NCBI GenBank assembly: GCA_035460985.1
Contig: DATHWC010000305.1
Location: 1 to 64,000 of the forward strand
DNA length: 64,000 nucleotides
Origin: Lunatibacter sp035460985
Lineage (GTDB): Bacteria > Bacteroidota > Bacteroidia > Cytophagales > Cyclobacteriaceae
Reading direction: 5' to 3'
Part shown: positions 43,686-53,069 of the stretch, piece by piece
Layout of the letters: each line of letters begins with the position of its first letter
How positions within the stretch are numbered: position 1 is the first letter of the stretch
Translations under genes and position numbers: made by a program
Notes under the pieces: model-generated
Database searches by the model: none
What the model saw: the letters and a program-made list of their open reading frames with translations, nothing else
What the model was told of the DNA's origin: nothing

Positions 43686-46430
43686 ATGCTTAAAAGATCC
43701 CTGATATATGGCGTTTCCGCTATTGTAGTTCTAGTCGCTTTATATACCCAGTTCTATAGCCAACCGGCCATAGATTTCAGTTCGGACGTAAAACCGATAC
43801 TCAACAAACACTGCATCTCGTGTCATGGAGGCGTCAAGAAAAATGCCGGATTCAGTCTGCTTTTTGAAGAAGAAGCTTTTGCCTCCACAGAATCGGGCGT
43901 TCCGGCGATCTTTCCGGGCGATGTCAAATCCAGCAGCTTTATCCAACGCCTGCATGAGAAAGACCCGGAGCTTAGGATGCCCTATAACAAGCCTGCGCTG
44001 AGTAAGGAAGAAATTGATATACTTACAAACTGGGTACAGCAAGGTGCTCCATGGGGAAAACATTGGGCCTATCTACCTATTCAGAAAACCGACGTACCTA
44101 AACCAACCTTATGGGCAAGTCCAACCAAAGATTCGGAAACCAATTTTATTCGCAACGAGATCGATTATTTTGTCTCTGACAAACTCAAAAAGCAAGGGCT
44201 ATCTTCCTCACCTGAGGCGGATAAAATGACACTGTTGAGACGTCTCTCCTTGGATATTACCGGTCTCCCGCCAAGTGAAGAATTGGCTGATCAGTGGAAA
44301 AAAGGTCAGATTCCATACGAAAACCTGATAGATGAGTTTCTGTCCAACGAAACTTTCGGTGAAAAATGGGCCTCTTGGTGGTTGGATTTAGCCAGATATT
44401 CGGATACCAAAGGGTACGAAAGAGATGTAAGCCGGGAAATTTGGGCTTACAGAGATTGGGTGATCAGATCACTGAATAACAACATGCCATTTGACCAGTT
44501 TACTATCGAACAACTGGCGGGGGATCTATTGCCAAATCCCACGTTGGACCAATTGACAGCTACTGCCTTTCACCGCAACACGATGAACAATGACGAGGGC
44601 GGTACAGAAGACGAAGAGTTTCGGGTCGCCGCCGTCATGGACCGTATCAATACGACCTTTGAGGTCTGGCAAAGTACCACAATCGCCTGTGTACAATGTC
44701 ACAGCCATCCGTACGATCCTTTTCAGCACGAAGATTATTTCCAATTAATGGCTTTTTTCAACAATACCCGGGATGAGGACACCCATGCGGAGGAGCCAAA
44801 ACTAAAGTTTTATAAAGAGGAGGACGATGAAACTATTGCAGATATAAAAGCATGGGTAGGGACACACGGGAGTAAAGAAGCTGTCAGGGACGCAGAAAAC
44901 TTCTTGTTGTATCAGGAACCTAAATACCATGCCCATGACTGTGAGGATTTTGTAAATGGAGAACTGATCGACACGAAGTGGTTGGGGCTTTGGGATGATG
45001 GATCCTGTTATCTCCGAGATGTTTACACCGGTGGCTCAAGCCAATTGTATCTGAACTATTGGACGGGTAATGAAGGCAGTAAAATGACCATACGCCTTGG
45101 CGGACCGGATGGAGAAATCCTCAGTCAATTTATCCTACCGAAAACAAATGGGAGGATAATCCACAAAGTACCTTTCAAACCCGTGGATGGAATGGTTGAT
45201 CTATATCTGCATATGGAAAACAAAAATCTTGGAAAGCAACAATCAACTAGCACGATTAATTGGTTTGCATTTGTAGATCCGCTCCCCGGAAAGGAAGAAC
45301 CCCATTATAAGGACATTGATGAGGCATTTTCGAAGTTGTTAAATACTTCTACCCCTACTGTCCCGATTATGATTGAAAACCCTGACTATATGCGGAGAGA
45401 AACGAAGGTGTTTGAAAGGGGAAATTGGCTTATGCTGGGCGAATCTGTGAAAACGAATGTTCCCCAACAATTGAATACATGGAAAGAGGAATGGCCGGAA
45501 AACAGGCTGGGTTTGGCCTATTGGCTAACTGACCCCTCTAATCCCCTAACTGCCCGAACAATTGTAAACCGGGTATGGGCACAGCTCTTCGGGAGAGGCT
45601 TGGTTGCTACCCTAGAAGACATGGGTACCCAATCCGAAGAACCGAGCCATAGGGAACTCATAGATTGGCTTGCATGGAGACTGATTCATGCCCACGAATG
45701 GCAACTTAAGGGACTGATAAAAGATATTGTACTCTCTGGGACTTATCGCCAACGCTCAATTAGCTCTCCCGAACTTCATGAGAAAGATCCCCAAAACAAA
45801 TGGTACGCACGAGGACCTAGATTTAGAATGAGTGCGGAGCAAATCAGAGACCAGTCCTTGGCGGTTTCCGGGCTTCTTAGCTCACGCATGTATGGGAAAG
45901 GCGTGATGCCTCCACAGCCAGACAACGTTTGGCAAACCGTATATAACGGGGAAAGCTGGAGCCCAAGCACAGGGGAAGACAGGTATCGCAGGGCGGTCTA
46001 TACCTTTTTAAAACGGACAAGTCCCTACCCTTCGTTTATATCCTTTGACGGAGGCAGCAGGGAAGTATGTACCATTAACCGAACTGTCACCAACACTCCC
46101 CTGCAGGCATTAGTGACCTTAAATGACCCGGTATACCTCGAAGCGGCCTTCCATTTCGCCACTGCCATGAATGATGCATACCCAAATGATCCCCAAAAAG
46201 CGATCCAATATGGGTACGAAAAAGCTTTATACATACCCATCCCGCCAGCTAAATTGGAAGCTCTCCAAGAGCTTTTTCAATATGCAGAAGAGGGATTCAT
46301 ATCAAACAGCGACGACATGGAAGATTTCCTGAGTTTTTCTGAGGACACGGAAAAAAGCCCAACATTGGCTGCTTTGATGGTAGTGGCCAACGCGATCCTA
46401 AATTTAGATGAGTTCTTAACCAAGTCTTGA
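43686..46430 (+). CDS. planctomycete-type cytochrome c / DUF1549-DUF1553 protein
   Basis: A 914-residue protein with an N-terminal membrane segment (about 7-22) and a PSCyt1 cytochrome c domain carrying CISCH at 43-47. DUF1549 (PSCyt2) follows, with RRLSLDITGLPPS and a second CxxCH, CVQCH at 335-339. The C-terminus is DUF1553/PSD1 (NRVWAQLFGRGLVATLEDMG). In Planctomycetota and Verrucomicrobiota such proteins occur with DUF1501 partners and sulfated-polysaccharide genes, but their reaction is unknown. The DUF1501 gene follows after 1 bp. Confidence 0.9.
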   Translation: MLKRSLIYGVSAIVVLVALYTQFYSQPAIDFSSDVKPILNKHCISCHGGVKKNAGFSLLFEEEAFASTESGVPAIFPGDVKSSSFIQRLHEKDPELRMPYNKPALSKEEIDILTNWVQQGAPWGKHWAYLPIQKTDVPKPTLWASPTKDSETNFIRNEIDYFVSDKLKKQGLSSSPEADKMTLLRRLSLDITGLPPSEELADQWKKGQIPYENLIDEFLSNETFGEKWASWWLDLARYSDTKGYERDVSREIWAYRDWVIRSLNNNMPFDQFTIEQLAGDLLPNPTLDQLTATAFHRNTMNNDEGGTEDEEFRVAAVMDRINTTFEVWQSTTIACVQCHSHPYDPFQHEDYFQLMAFFNNTRDEDTHAEEPKLKFYKEEDDETIADIKAWVGTHGSKEAVRDAENFLLYQEPKYHAHDCEDFVNGELIDTKWLGLWDDGSCYLRDVYTGGSSQLYLNYWTGNEGSKMTIRLGGPDGEILSQFILPKTNGRIIHKVPFKPVDGMVDLYLHMENKNLGKQQSTSTINWFAFVDPLPGKEEPHYKDIDEAFSKLLNTSTPTVPIMIENPDYMRRETKVFERGNWLMLGESVKTNVPQQLNTWKEEWPENRLGLAYWLTDPSNPLTARTIVNRVWAQLFGRGLVATLEDMGTQSEEPSHRELIDWLAWRLIHAHEWQLKGLIKDIVLSGTYRQRSISSPELHEKDPQNKWYARGPRFRMSAEQIRDQSLAVSGLLSSRMYGKGVMPPQPDNVWQTVYNGESWSPSTGEDRYRRAVYTFLKRTSPYPSFISFDGGSREVCTINRTVTNTPLQALVTLNDPVYLEAAFHFATAMNDAYPNDPQKAIQYGYEKALYIPIPPAKLEALQELFQYAEEGFISNSDDMEDFLSFSEDTEKSPTLAALMVVANAILNLDEFLTKS

Positions 46431-46431
46431 C

Positions 46432-47928
46432 ATGAATGATATAGCCAAGTTATTTCTGGAAAAACAACAACGTGAAGTTCAGGCCAAGACAAGGAGACAC
46501 TTCATGAAGGAATGTGCGGCAGGACTCGGTGGTCTTGCTTTGGGATCCATGTTTTGGTCCTGTGACGGGTCGGCCCCGAGGTCATTGAATTTATCCGAAA
46601 GGGATTTAAACCCCCTTTCTCCATTATCGCCACACTTCAGTCCCAAAATCCAATCCGTAATCTATTTGCACATGGCAGGGTCTCCATCCCAATTGGAGAT
46701 GTTTGACTATAAGCCGGAGCTAGAAAAACTGCACAATCAGGCCTGCCCTCCCTCTTTACTCCAAGGAAGGAAGTTCGCTTTTATTCGTGGAACTCCAAAC
46801 CTGCTGGGCCCTCAGGCTAAATTTGAGCAAGTCGGGGAATCGGGGGCCTGGATTTCTGATTTTTTGCCCAATTTCAAAAAAGTTGCCGATGATGTGGCCT
46901 TTTTAAAAGCCGTCCATACCGACCAATTTAACCACGGGCCCGCTCAGCTTTTTATGCAGACGGGAAGCCCTAGACTTGGAAGGCCTAGCTTGGGTTCTTG
47001 GGTCACTTATGGGCTGGGTTCCGAAAACCAAAACCTACCCGGTTTTGTGGTGTTGACTTCAGGAGGCAAGACCCCGGATGCTGGCAAGTCTGTTTGGGGC
47101 AGTGGATTTCTGCCCTCAGTTTACCAAGGTGTACAGTGCCGATCCAAAGGTGACCCCGTGCTATATTTGGAAGACCCCAAAGGCATGAGCAGGAACCTAA
47201 AAAAGAAAACTATTGATATAATCAATAAGATCAATCAGGAAGAATTTAATTCGTACGCAGATCCAGAAATCCTTGCCCGCATCAATCAATACGAAATGGC
47301 ATACCGAATGCAAATAGAAGTACCGGAAGTTATGGACATCCGGGAAGAACCATCGTATATCCATGACCTATATGGCACTCAGCCTGGGGAGGAATCATTT
47401 GCCAACAATTGCCTGCTTGCGCGAAAACTGGTTGAAAAAGGTGTTCGGTTTGTCCAATTGTACGATTGGGGATGGGATGCACACGGTACGGACAAGAGTA
47501 CAGCTGTAGACTTGGGCATGAAAGACAAATGTACTGAAATTGATAAACCCATGACCGCCCTATTGCTCGATCTCAAGCAAAGAGGATTGTTGGATAGCAC
47601 GCTCGTTGTCTGGGGCGGCGAGTTTGGCCGTACTCCGATGCAGGAAAACAGGGAGGGTAAAACACAAAGCTTCAAAGGCCGCGACCATCACGTGGATACC
47701 TTCACGATGTGGATGGCAGGAGGCGGTATCCGCAAGGGAGTAACCCACGGTCTTACCGACGAAATAGGGTTTTCCGGTATTGAAGGTAGAGTTTCCGTAC
47801 ACGATATACATGCTACTATATTACATTTGATGGGATTTGATCATGAAAAGTTCACATTTGATTTTCAGGGACGGCCATTTCGGCTTACCGACGTCGAAGG
47901 TGAACTGATTCGTCCCATACTTGCCTAA
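46432..47928 (+). CDS. DUF1501 protein (alkaline-phosphatase-like fold), exported
   Basis: A 498-residue protein with an N-terminal twin-arginine-like signal (TRRHFMKECAAGLGGLALGS, ending in a lipobox-like FWSC). The body is the DUF1501 domain with YLHMAGSPSQLEMFD, FNHGPAQLFMQTGSPRLGRPS (abbreviated QTGSPRLGRPSLG), LYDWGWDAHG, WGGEFGRTP and GRDHH. It belongs to the alkaline-phosphatase/sulfatase-like superfamily. It is translated just after the DUF1553 cytochrome and probably forms a complex or pathway with it. Confidence 0.9.
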   Translation: MNDIAKLFLEKQQREVQAKTRRHFMKECAAGLGGLALGSMFWSCDGSAPRSLNLSERDLNPLSPLSPHFSPKIQSVIYLHMAGSPSQLEMFDYKPELEKLHNQACPPSLLQGRKFAFIRGTPNLLGPQAKFEQVGESGAWISDFLPNFKKVADDVAFLKAVHTDQFNHGPAQLFMQTGSPRLGRPSLGSWVTYGLGSENQNLPGFVVLTSGGKTPDAGKSVWGSGFLPSVYQGVQCRSKGDPVLYLEDPKGMSRNLKKKTIDIINKINQEEFNSYADPEILARINQYEMAYRMQIEVPEVMDIREEPSYIHDLYGTQPGEESFANNCLLARKLVEKGVRFVQLYDWGWDAHGTDKSTAVDLGMKDKCTEIDKPMTALLLDLKQRGLLDSTLVVWGGEFGRTPMQENREGKTQSFKGRDHHVDTFTMWMAGGGIRKGVTHGLTDEIGFSGIEGRVSVHDIHATILHLMGFDHEKFTFDFQGRPFRLTDVEGELIRPILA

Positions 47929-47968
47929 TTCAATCCGTTTCTTCCCAATAATAGCTTACCTTTACTAC

Positions 47969-48919
47969 ATGAATCCAATAAATAGAAGATCCTTTTTACA
48001 GTATAGTGCTTCCACATTGGCAGCTGTGGCTTTTTCTCCTACCCTGAGCTTTGGGCAAAATCCAGCCCGGAAATTTAAAGTAAGCCTAAACCCAGGGGCC
48101 ATTGGAGTAACTAGTACGCAAAAAGAATTAATTGGACATGCTGTCAGGCATAATTTTGAGGCCATCACTCCAATGCCTGACGAGCTTGGTAAAATGACAC
48201 CCGGAGAACTTTCTGAATTTCTGGGAAAAATGAATGATCATAAGCTAGGTTGGGATTCTGCAAGTTTTCCAGTAGACTTCCGAAAAGACCAGGCCACCTT
48301 TGACAAAGGTTTGTCGAATTTACCAAAAATAGCCCAAATCTGCCAAAAATCCGGAGTAACCCGCATGAATACCTGGATCATGCCCTCGCATGATGAATTG
48401 ACCTATCACCAAAACTTCAAGCAACATCAGACCCGGCTAAGACAGGCTGCCCAAATTTTAAAAGATTATGATATCCGGTTTGGTTTCGAGTATGTGGGAA
48501 CGAAAAAGCTGAAAATTTCTAATCGTTATCCTTTTGTAGGAACGATGAAAGAAATGCTCGAACTTATTGATGCCGTAGATGTGACTGGAGTTGGTATTCA
48601 ATTGGATGCATATCATTGGTACACTTCCACTGAAACTGTGGCAGACTTGGAGGCATTGAAAAACGAGCAGATAATTACCTGCGATCTCAATGATGCTACC
48701 GCCGGTCGATCAATCGCGGAGCAAATAGATGGAGAAAGACAGCTGCCTGGCGATAGTGGACTAATAGACCTTAAGGGATTTATGGGTGCGCTGATCAAAA
48801 TTGGCTATGATGGAGCGGTTAGGGCCGAGCCATTCAATGCCAAGCTAAATGCCATGGACAATGAAGAAGCGTTGAAAGCAACCTCCAAGGCAATGTGGAA
48901 AACGGTTAACTTGGTGTAA
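47969..48919 (+). CDS. exported TIM-barrel sugar-phosphate isomerase/epimerase-like protein
   Basis: A 316-residue protein with a twin-arginine signal (NRRSFLQYSASTLAAVAF) from ATG 47969; the frame extends 16 codons upstream, which would disrupt the signal. The remainder matches the xylose-isomerase-like TIM barrel (AP endonuclease 2 fold): FGFEYVGTKK, IQLDAYHWYTS, CDLNDAT and VRAEPFNAK hold likely metal ligands (Glu, Asp, His). It is the third gene of the DUF1553/DUF1501 operon, suggesting the cluster modifies a sugar or cyclitol. Confidence 0.88.
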   Translation: MNPINRRSFLQYSASTLAAVAFSPTLSFGQNPARKFKVSLNPGAIGVTSTQKELIGHAVRHNFEAITPMPDELGKMTPGELSEFLGKMNDHKLGWDSASFPVDFRKDQATFDKGLSNLPKIAQICQKSGVTRMNTWIMPSHDELTYHQNFKQHQTRLRQAAQILKDYDIRFGFEYVGTKKLKISNRYPFVGTMKEMLELIDAVDVTGVGIQLDAYHWYTSTETVADLEALKNEQIITCDLNDATAGRSIAEQIDGERQLPGDSGLIDLKGFMGALIKIGYDGAVRAEPFNAKLNAMDNEEALKATSKAMWKTVNLV

Positions 48920-48938
48920 TAATTAAACCAAGTTAACC
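48904..48938. terminator. perfect hairpin between convergent genes
   Basis: GGTTAACTTGG (48904-48914) and CCAAGTTAACC (48928-48938) form an 11-bp stem overlapping the stop of the TIM-barrel gene. A T-rich stretch comes only about 12 bp later, so termination may be Rho-aided or weak. Confidence 0.5.
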
Positions 48939-48950
48939 TAGTCATATGTT

Positions 48951-49301
48951 CTATTTTTTGGCCAGAATAGCTTCTTCATTTAAGCCTGCATGAATACTTC
49001 CGTCCTCAAACACGATTATTGGACGTTTGATCATGCTGCTTTTTTCCTGTAAGACTGGAATTGCCGAATCTGCATTCATAGTGGCGGCCTTTTCTTCATC
49101 CGACAGCTTCTTGTAGGTGGTGCCTTTTCGGTTAACCAACTCATCCAAGCTGATTTTCTTGAGAAATCCCCCTAGTAAATCCGCAGTAGGAGCCTGCTTT
49201 TTATAATCAACAAACTCATAATTCATACCTTCCTTTTCAAATAGTTGAAAGGTTTTTTTCATTGTGTTGCAGTTCTTTATTCCGTATACTTTAACAGCCA
49301 T
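48951..49301 (-). CDS. ArsC/Spx/MgsR family protein
   Basis: A 116-residue thioredoxin-fold protein of the YffB/ArsC/Spx family. The N-terminus VKVYGIKNCNTMKKTFQLFE has a single cysteine at about 11 (CNTMKK); the partner cysteines of arsenate reductase are absent. IKRPIIVFEDG is the cis-proline motif. Homologues of this YffB branch are thiol-linked reductases or regulators of unknown substrate. It converges with the TIM-barrel gene across the perfect hairpin. Confidence 0.88.
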   Translation of the reverse strand: MAVKVYGIKNCNTMKKTFQLFEKEGMNYEFVDYKKQAPTADLLGGFLKKISLDELVNRKGTTYKKLSDEEKAATMNADSAIPVLQEKSSMIKRPIIVFEDGSIHAGLNEEAILAKK

Positions 49302-49404
49302 AACACTTCTTTAACTTATATTAACACGTTTAAATCTAATTTTTGGAATAATTTTTGAGAAATAATCTATTCAATCAATGTCGAATCTAAATTAACTCGA
49401 AAAG

Positions 49405-49896
49405 ATGTTTAATTCAAAATTATTAAAAGTATTTTCATTTTCCTTATTGTTCGTGCTGAGTTTTGCGGTTTTAGGTTCTGCACAGCAATTGCCTACCGAA
49501 CAGCCACAGGTCAATGAAAATTTTACCGATGAGGAGTATGAGCAATTTGTAGCCATAAACATGGACCTGATTCCACTTCAGCAAGATGCTGACGAAAAAA
49601 TGATGACGGCTATTAGTGATAATGGACTGGAAATGGAGCGTTTTCAGCAATTATTTCAGGCCCAGCAACAGGGAAAAATCACAGATGCATCAGAAGACCC
49701 ACAGGAAATCGCAAAGTTTAATGAAGCGGGTCAGCAGATCATGATAGTGCAAGAAGAAGCCAATCAAGAGATTCAGAAAAAAATAACTGATAGCGGTATG
49801 GAGGTTCAGAAATTTCAGGAAATGTCTATGGCGTATCAGCAGAGCCCCAAAGTAAAACAGAAAATTGACGAAATGATTCAACGTGAGGGGGAATAA
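49405..49896 (+). CDS. exported DUF4168 protein
   Basis: A 163-residue protein with a signal peptide (about 1-26, ending GSAQ) and a glutamine-rich, helical body with two similar halves (FTDEEYEQFVAINMDLIPLQQ and then EQIAKFNEAGQQI-like helices). It belongs to DUF4168, a family of secreted helical proteins of unknown function found in Bacteroidota and cyanobacteria. No partner gene is evident. Confidence 0.8.
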   Translation: MFNSKLLKVFSFSLLFVLSFAVLGSAQQLPTEQPQVNENFTDEEYEQFVAINMDLIPLQQDADEKMMTAISDNGLEMERFQQLFQAQQQGKITDASEDPQEIAKFNEAGQQIMIVQEEANQEIQKKITDSGMEVQKFQEMSMAYQQSPKVKQKIDEMIQREGE

Positions 49897-49937
49897 AACC
49901 TCCCACATTTAATTTTTCCAAATCCAGTTTTTAAAAT

Positions 49938-49966
49938 AAAAGGGGAAAATTTCCCCTTTTATTTTT
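49938..49966. terminator. bidirectional terminator between the DUF4168 gene and hemL
   Basis: AAAAGGGGAA (49938-49947) and TTCCCCTTTT (49951-49960) form a 10-bp stem with a 3-base loop, followed by ATTTTTT on the plus strand and by a T-rich stretch on the minus strand. It serves both convergent genes. Confidence 0.8.
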
Positions 49967-51264
49967 TATCCTTGAACGGCCGTTTTCAGTGCTCTCTCAT
50001 TGGCTGAAAGAAATTGATCAATATGAATATCTTTCAGCGCAGTAGAAAGGAATAAGCTTTCATATTGGGACGGAGCTAGATAAATGCCGCTTTTAAGCAT
50101 TTCTTGAAAGTATTTTCCAAAGATTACAGTATCCGAGGTTTTTGCAGATTCAAAGTCTGTTACCTTCTGTTGTGTAAAAAACAAACTGTACATACTTCCT
50201 ACATGATTGACTGTAAAGGGAATGCCAAAAGTAGTCAAGCTATCTCTTATACCACTTACAATCTTAGACCCAGTTTGTTCCAAGGTTTTATATATTTCGG
50301 GAGTCTCGTGCAGGTGATTTAGGATAGCCAAACCTGCCGCCATGGCAATGGGATTACCAGACAAGGTACCCGCTTGGTAAACCGGTCCCTCCGGAGACAC
50401 ATAATCCATAATTTCCTTCTTGCCTCCATAAGCACCTACCGGCATACCTCCGCCTATGATTTTACCCAAGGTAGTCAGGTCCGGTTTTACATTCAGAAGC
50501 TGTTGGGCACCGCCAGTTGCAAGTCGGAATCCCGTCATCACCTCATCAAAGATCAGCACAATTCCTTCTTCATCGCACAATTGCCTCAGGCCTTCCAGAA
50601 AACCGGGTTCCGGAAGTACGCACCCCATATTTCCAGCTACCGGCTCAAGAATGATTGCGGCGACCTCATTCCTGTTAGCTTCAATGACCCGTCTGACTGC
50701 TTCCAAATCATTATAAGGTGCCAACAGGGTGTCTTTAGCGGTTCCTTTGGTAACTCCAGGAGAATCCGGATGCCCCATGGTGATGGCTCCGGAGCCCGCG
50801 GAAATAAGAAAAGAGTCTCCATGCCCATGGTAGTGCCCTTCAAATTTAATGAATTTATCCTTTCCGGTATACCCCCTGGCCACACGAATGGCAGACATGG
50901 TCGCCTCAGTGCCGGAGTTTACCATACGGACTTTTTCTACAGTAGGGACCATTTGTGTAATGAGCTCTGCCATTTCCACTTCCCTAGCCGTGGGGGCACC
51001 AAAAGAGGTTCCATTTTCCATGGCTTTTATAACTGCCTCACGTACTAAAGGATGGTTGTGACCTAGAATCATAGGACCCCAGCTATTGATAAACTCAATA
51101 TACTCATTGCCATCCTCATCATAGATATAAGGCCCATCGGCCCGCTTGATGAAGATAGGGTTTCCTCCTACCGCTTTAAATGCTCTTACAGGGGAATTTA
51201 CACCTCCCGGGATGAAATTTCGTGCTTTTGCAAATAGTGATCTACTTGTTGATGTTTCGCTCAT
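49966..51264 (-). CDS. hemL: glutamate-1-semialdehyde 2,1-aminomutase
   Basis: A 432-residue PLP enzyme making 5-aminolevulinate from glutamate-1-semialdehyde, the step after HemA. PGGVNSPVRAF, then NSGTEATMSAIR, EGHYHGHGD and the PLP-binding Lys268 in LGKIIGGGMPVGA are all present. Family length is normal. It starts 6 bp after the stop of the upstream TPR-periplasmic-binding gene, so the two are probably in one operon. Confidence 0.96.
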   Translation of the reverse strand: MSETSTSRSLFAKARNFIPGGVNSPVRAFKAVGGNPIFIKRADGPYIYDEDGNEYIEFINSWGPMILGHNHPLVREAVIKAMENGTSFGAPTAREVEMAELITQMVPTVEKVRMVNSGTEATMSAIRVARGYTGKDKFIKFEGHYHGHGDSFLISAGSGAITMGHPDSPGVTKGTAKDTLLAPYNDLEAVRRVIEANRNEVAAIILEPVAGNMGCVLPEPGFLEGLRQLCDEEGIVLIFDEVMTGFRLATGGAQQLLNVKPDLTTLGKIIGGGMPVGAYGGKKEIMDYVSPEGPVYQAGTLSGNPIAMAAGLAILNHLHETPEIYKTLEQTGSKIVSGIRDSLTTFGIPFTVNHVGSMYSLFFTQQKVTDFESAKTSDTVIFGKYFQEMLKSGIYLAPSQYESLFLSTALKDIHIDQFLSANERALKTAVQG

Positions 51265-51270
51265 GCTATA

Positions 51271-52944
51271 CTATTCAATGACAATTGCCCCCTCTTCCAA
51301 TCGTAATATGGGAACAAAATTATTATATGATGCTTCGGAAAAATCAAAGCCAAATGTCAAAACTCCATCCATATAATTACTCTTCTGGATGTTTTCTTTG
51401 AAGTCAAACCCCTTTTCCGTGTTGGCTACACTCAAAATCCAATGGATAAGTTCATAGCCTAAATAGGAATTAAGACCCGGAAAAGTTTTAAAATATTCAA
51501 AATACGATCCTCTAAAATCCTCCACTGATGGTGAGGATAGGTTGGGCGTATTATTACTTATAAAATGAAAATCCTGGGCCTCCATCATTTCATAACTGGC
51601 AAAATTGAAGTAAAGCCAACTGTCCATCACGATAATGGGGACACTTGAACTTAAGGATTCAACCAGAGAAAATGTTGGGGATGCTATGTTGGGATCATCG
51701 GAGAAGATCACGACTATATCTGCTTTAGAACTACTATTGCCATTGGAAAGGCCAACCTGATCAAAAAAGGACCGCATATCCTTGGATGCTACCTTTTGGC
51801 TTTTGACAATGGTTATCCCTTCCATTCGAGAAAAAGTTTCGAAGTTTTTCGCCAACAACTCATCCCGGGTGGTCCCTGAGTAGGCCAAGGCGACGCGTTT
51901 ACCTTGAAAACGCTTTAAATAATTTACAGCACTTTTTGCCAATGAAATGGTGGAGGGGCGAAATAGAAATGCCTCATCCATTAATGTCAAGCCTTCATTA
52001 ATATTTGAAAGCGGGTTAACGAAAGGAATCTTGCGCTCGCTGGCAAAAGTAGCAACCACTTCAATTTCTTCAGGGTAGATAGGGCCTATGATTACGTCTG
52101 CTTTAGAAAAAAAGGGATCATTGAAAATTTTTTCAATTTCTTCGGGTTTTCTTTCCGTATCGAACGTCCTAAGATCCACCTTTATTCCGTTTCTTTTCGC
52201 TTCATTTACCGCGTGAAGAATCCCCCGGTACAGTTCAAATACAAAATTTGAAGCAGGAAGACTAGCAACACTGGCACTTCCAGAATAGTTAAATGGAAGA
52301 ATCAATGCAATATCGAGCGATTGGTTCTCTTCCTTCAGCGCAAAAACTTCCTTAGTTTCCCCTTCGATATTTGGTGGAGCCACAAGCTTAATCCGTTCGT
52401 ACACCCTGCTTTCTGCAGATGAAAGTGAGGGCTGAGCAGCAAGCTTCTCTCTAAGTGCTAGCACTAAACCGTAATTATCTTCAAACGGATCCAACTGCAC
52501 CATCAGCACACTGGTTGGCGCGAATTTCAAAAAAGAGTAGGTGGCTTTGTATGCCTCCATTTTTAGCGACTGGCTTTCTATCCGCCCGACAGCCGTCAGT
52601 GCCTCACTATATTTATTTTGCCCGAAATCAATTAAGGCTAATAAAAAGCTTGCCTTTTCTTTCTGATCCTTAGTCCCTCTATCTATCAGGGGTTGCAAGA
52701 TGGTTTTGGCTAATTCCGGCTGGGAATTGCCCATAGCCGCCCTTCCGAAGTGATACTTTGCATATCCTGCCAAATCTCCATAGAGTTGATCGTCCATATA
52801 CGGACGCAGTAGGTCCATGGCCACTTTATACTCTTCTCTTTCAATTAATTGAATTGCCTGCTTATAATTCTCTGCTCCCTCTTGGGAAAATCCCCACTCG
52901 GGTATACAAAGCAAAAACAACAAAAGGATTGCAATGGTCTTCAT
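51271..52944 (-). CDS. TPR plus periplasmic-binding-fold exported protein
   Basis: A 557-residue exported protein. Signal peptide (about 1-20, ending GFSQ), a TPR-like helical region (about 22-195) and a type I periplasmic-binding fold (about 215-557), with ALILPFNYSG, ADVIIGPIYPEE, FVNPLSNINEG and KRVALAYSGTT. The layout recalls LpoA-like penicillin-binding-protein activators or ABC-transporter binding proteins, but no permease is near. Co-transcription with hemL has no obvious logic. Confidence 0.8.
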   Translation of the reverse strand: MKTIAILLLFLLCIPEWGFSQEGAENYKQAIQLIEREEYKVAMDLLRPYMDDQLYGDLAGYAKYHFGRAAMGNSQPELAKTILQPLIDRGTKDQKEKASFLLALIDFGQNKYSEALTAVGRIESQSLKMEAYKATYSFLKFAPTSVLMVQLDPFEDNYGLVLALREKLAAQPSLSSAESRVYERIKLVAPPNIEGETKEVFALKEENQSLDIALILPFNYSGSASVASLPASNFVFELYRGILHAVNEAKRNGIKVDLRTFDTERKPEEIEKIFNDPFFSKADVIIGPIYPEEIEVVATFASERKIPFVNPLSNINEGLTLMDEAFLFRPSTISLAKSAVNYLKRFQGKRVALAYSGTTRDELLAKNFETFSRMEGITIVKSQKVASKDMRSFFDQVGLSNGNSSSKADIVVIFSDDPNIASPTFSLVESLSSSVPIIVMDSWLYFNFASYEMMEAQDFHFISNNTPNLSSPSVEDFRGSYFEYFKTFPGLNSYLGYELIHWILSVANTEKGFDFKENIQKSNYMDGVLTFGFDFSEASYNNFVPILRLEEGAIVIE

Positions 52945-53069
52945 TACGTTGGAAGTTGATTCAAAGGATTATATCAATTATTATACCCTTTAGGATATCA
53001 AGGACGAAAATAGTGGAATTTGATTCAAGTTAAGACTGAAATCCGCAATATCTTCACATGGTCAAAAAC

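Noticed and set aside
50374..51048. 224-codon plus-strand open frame
   Set aside because: It is antisense to hemL, which has all its catalytic motifs.
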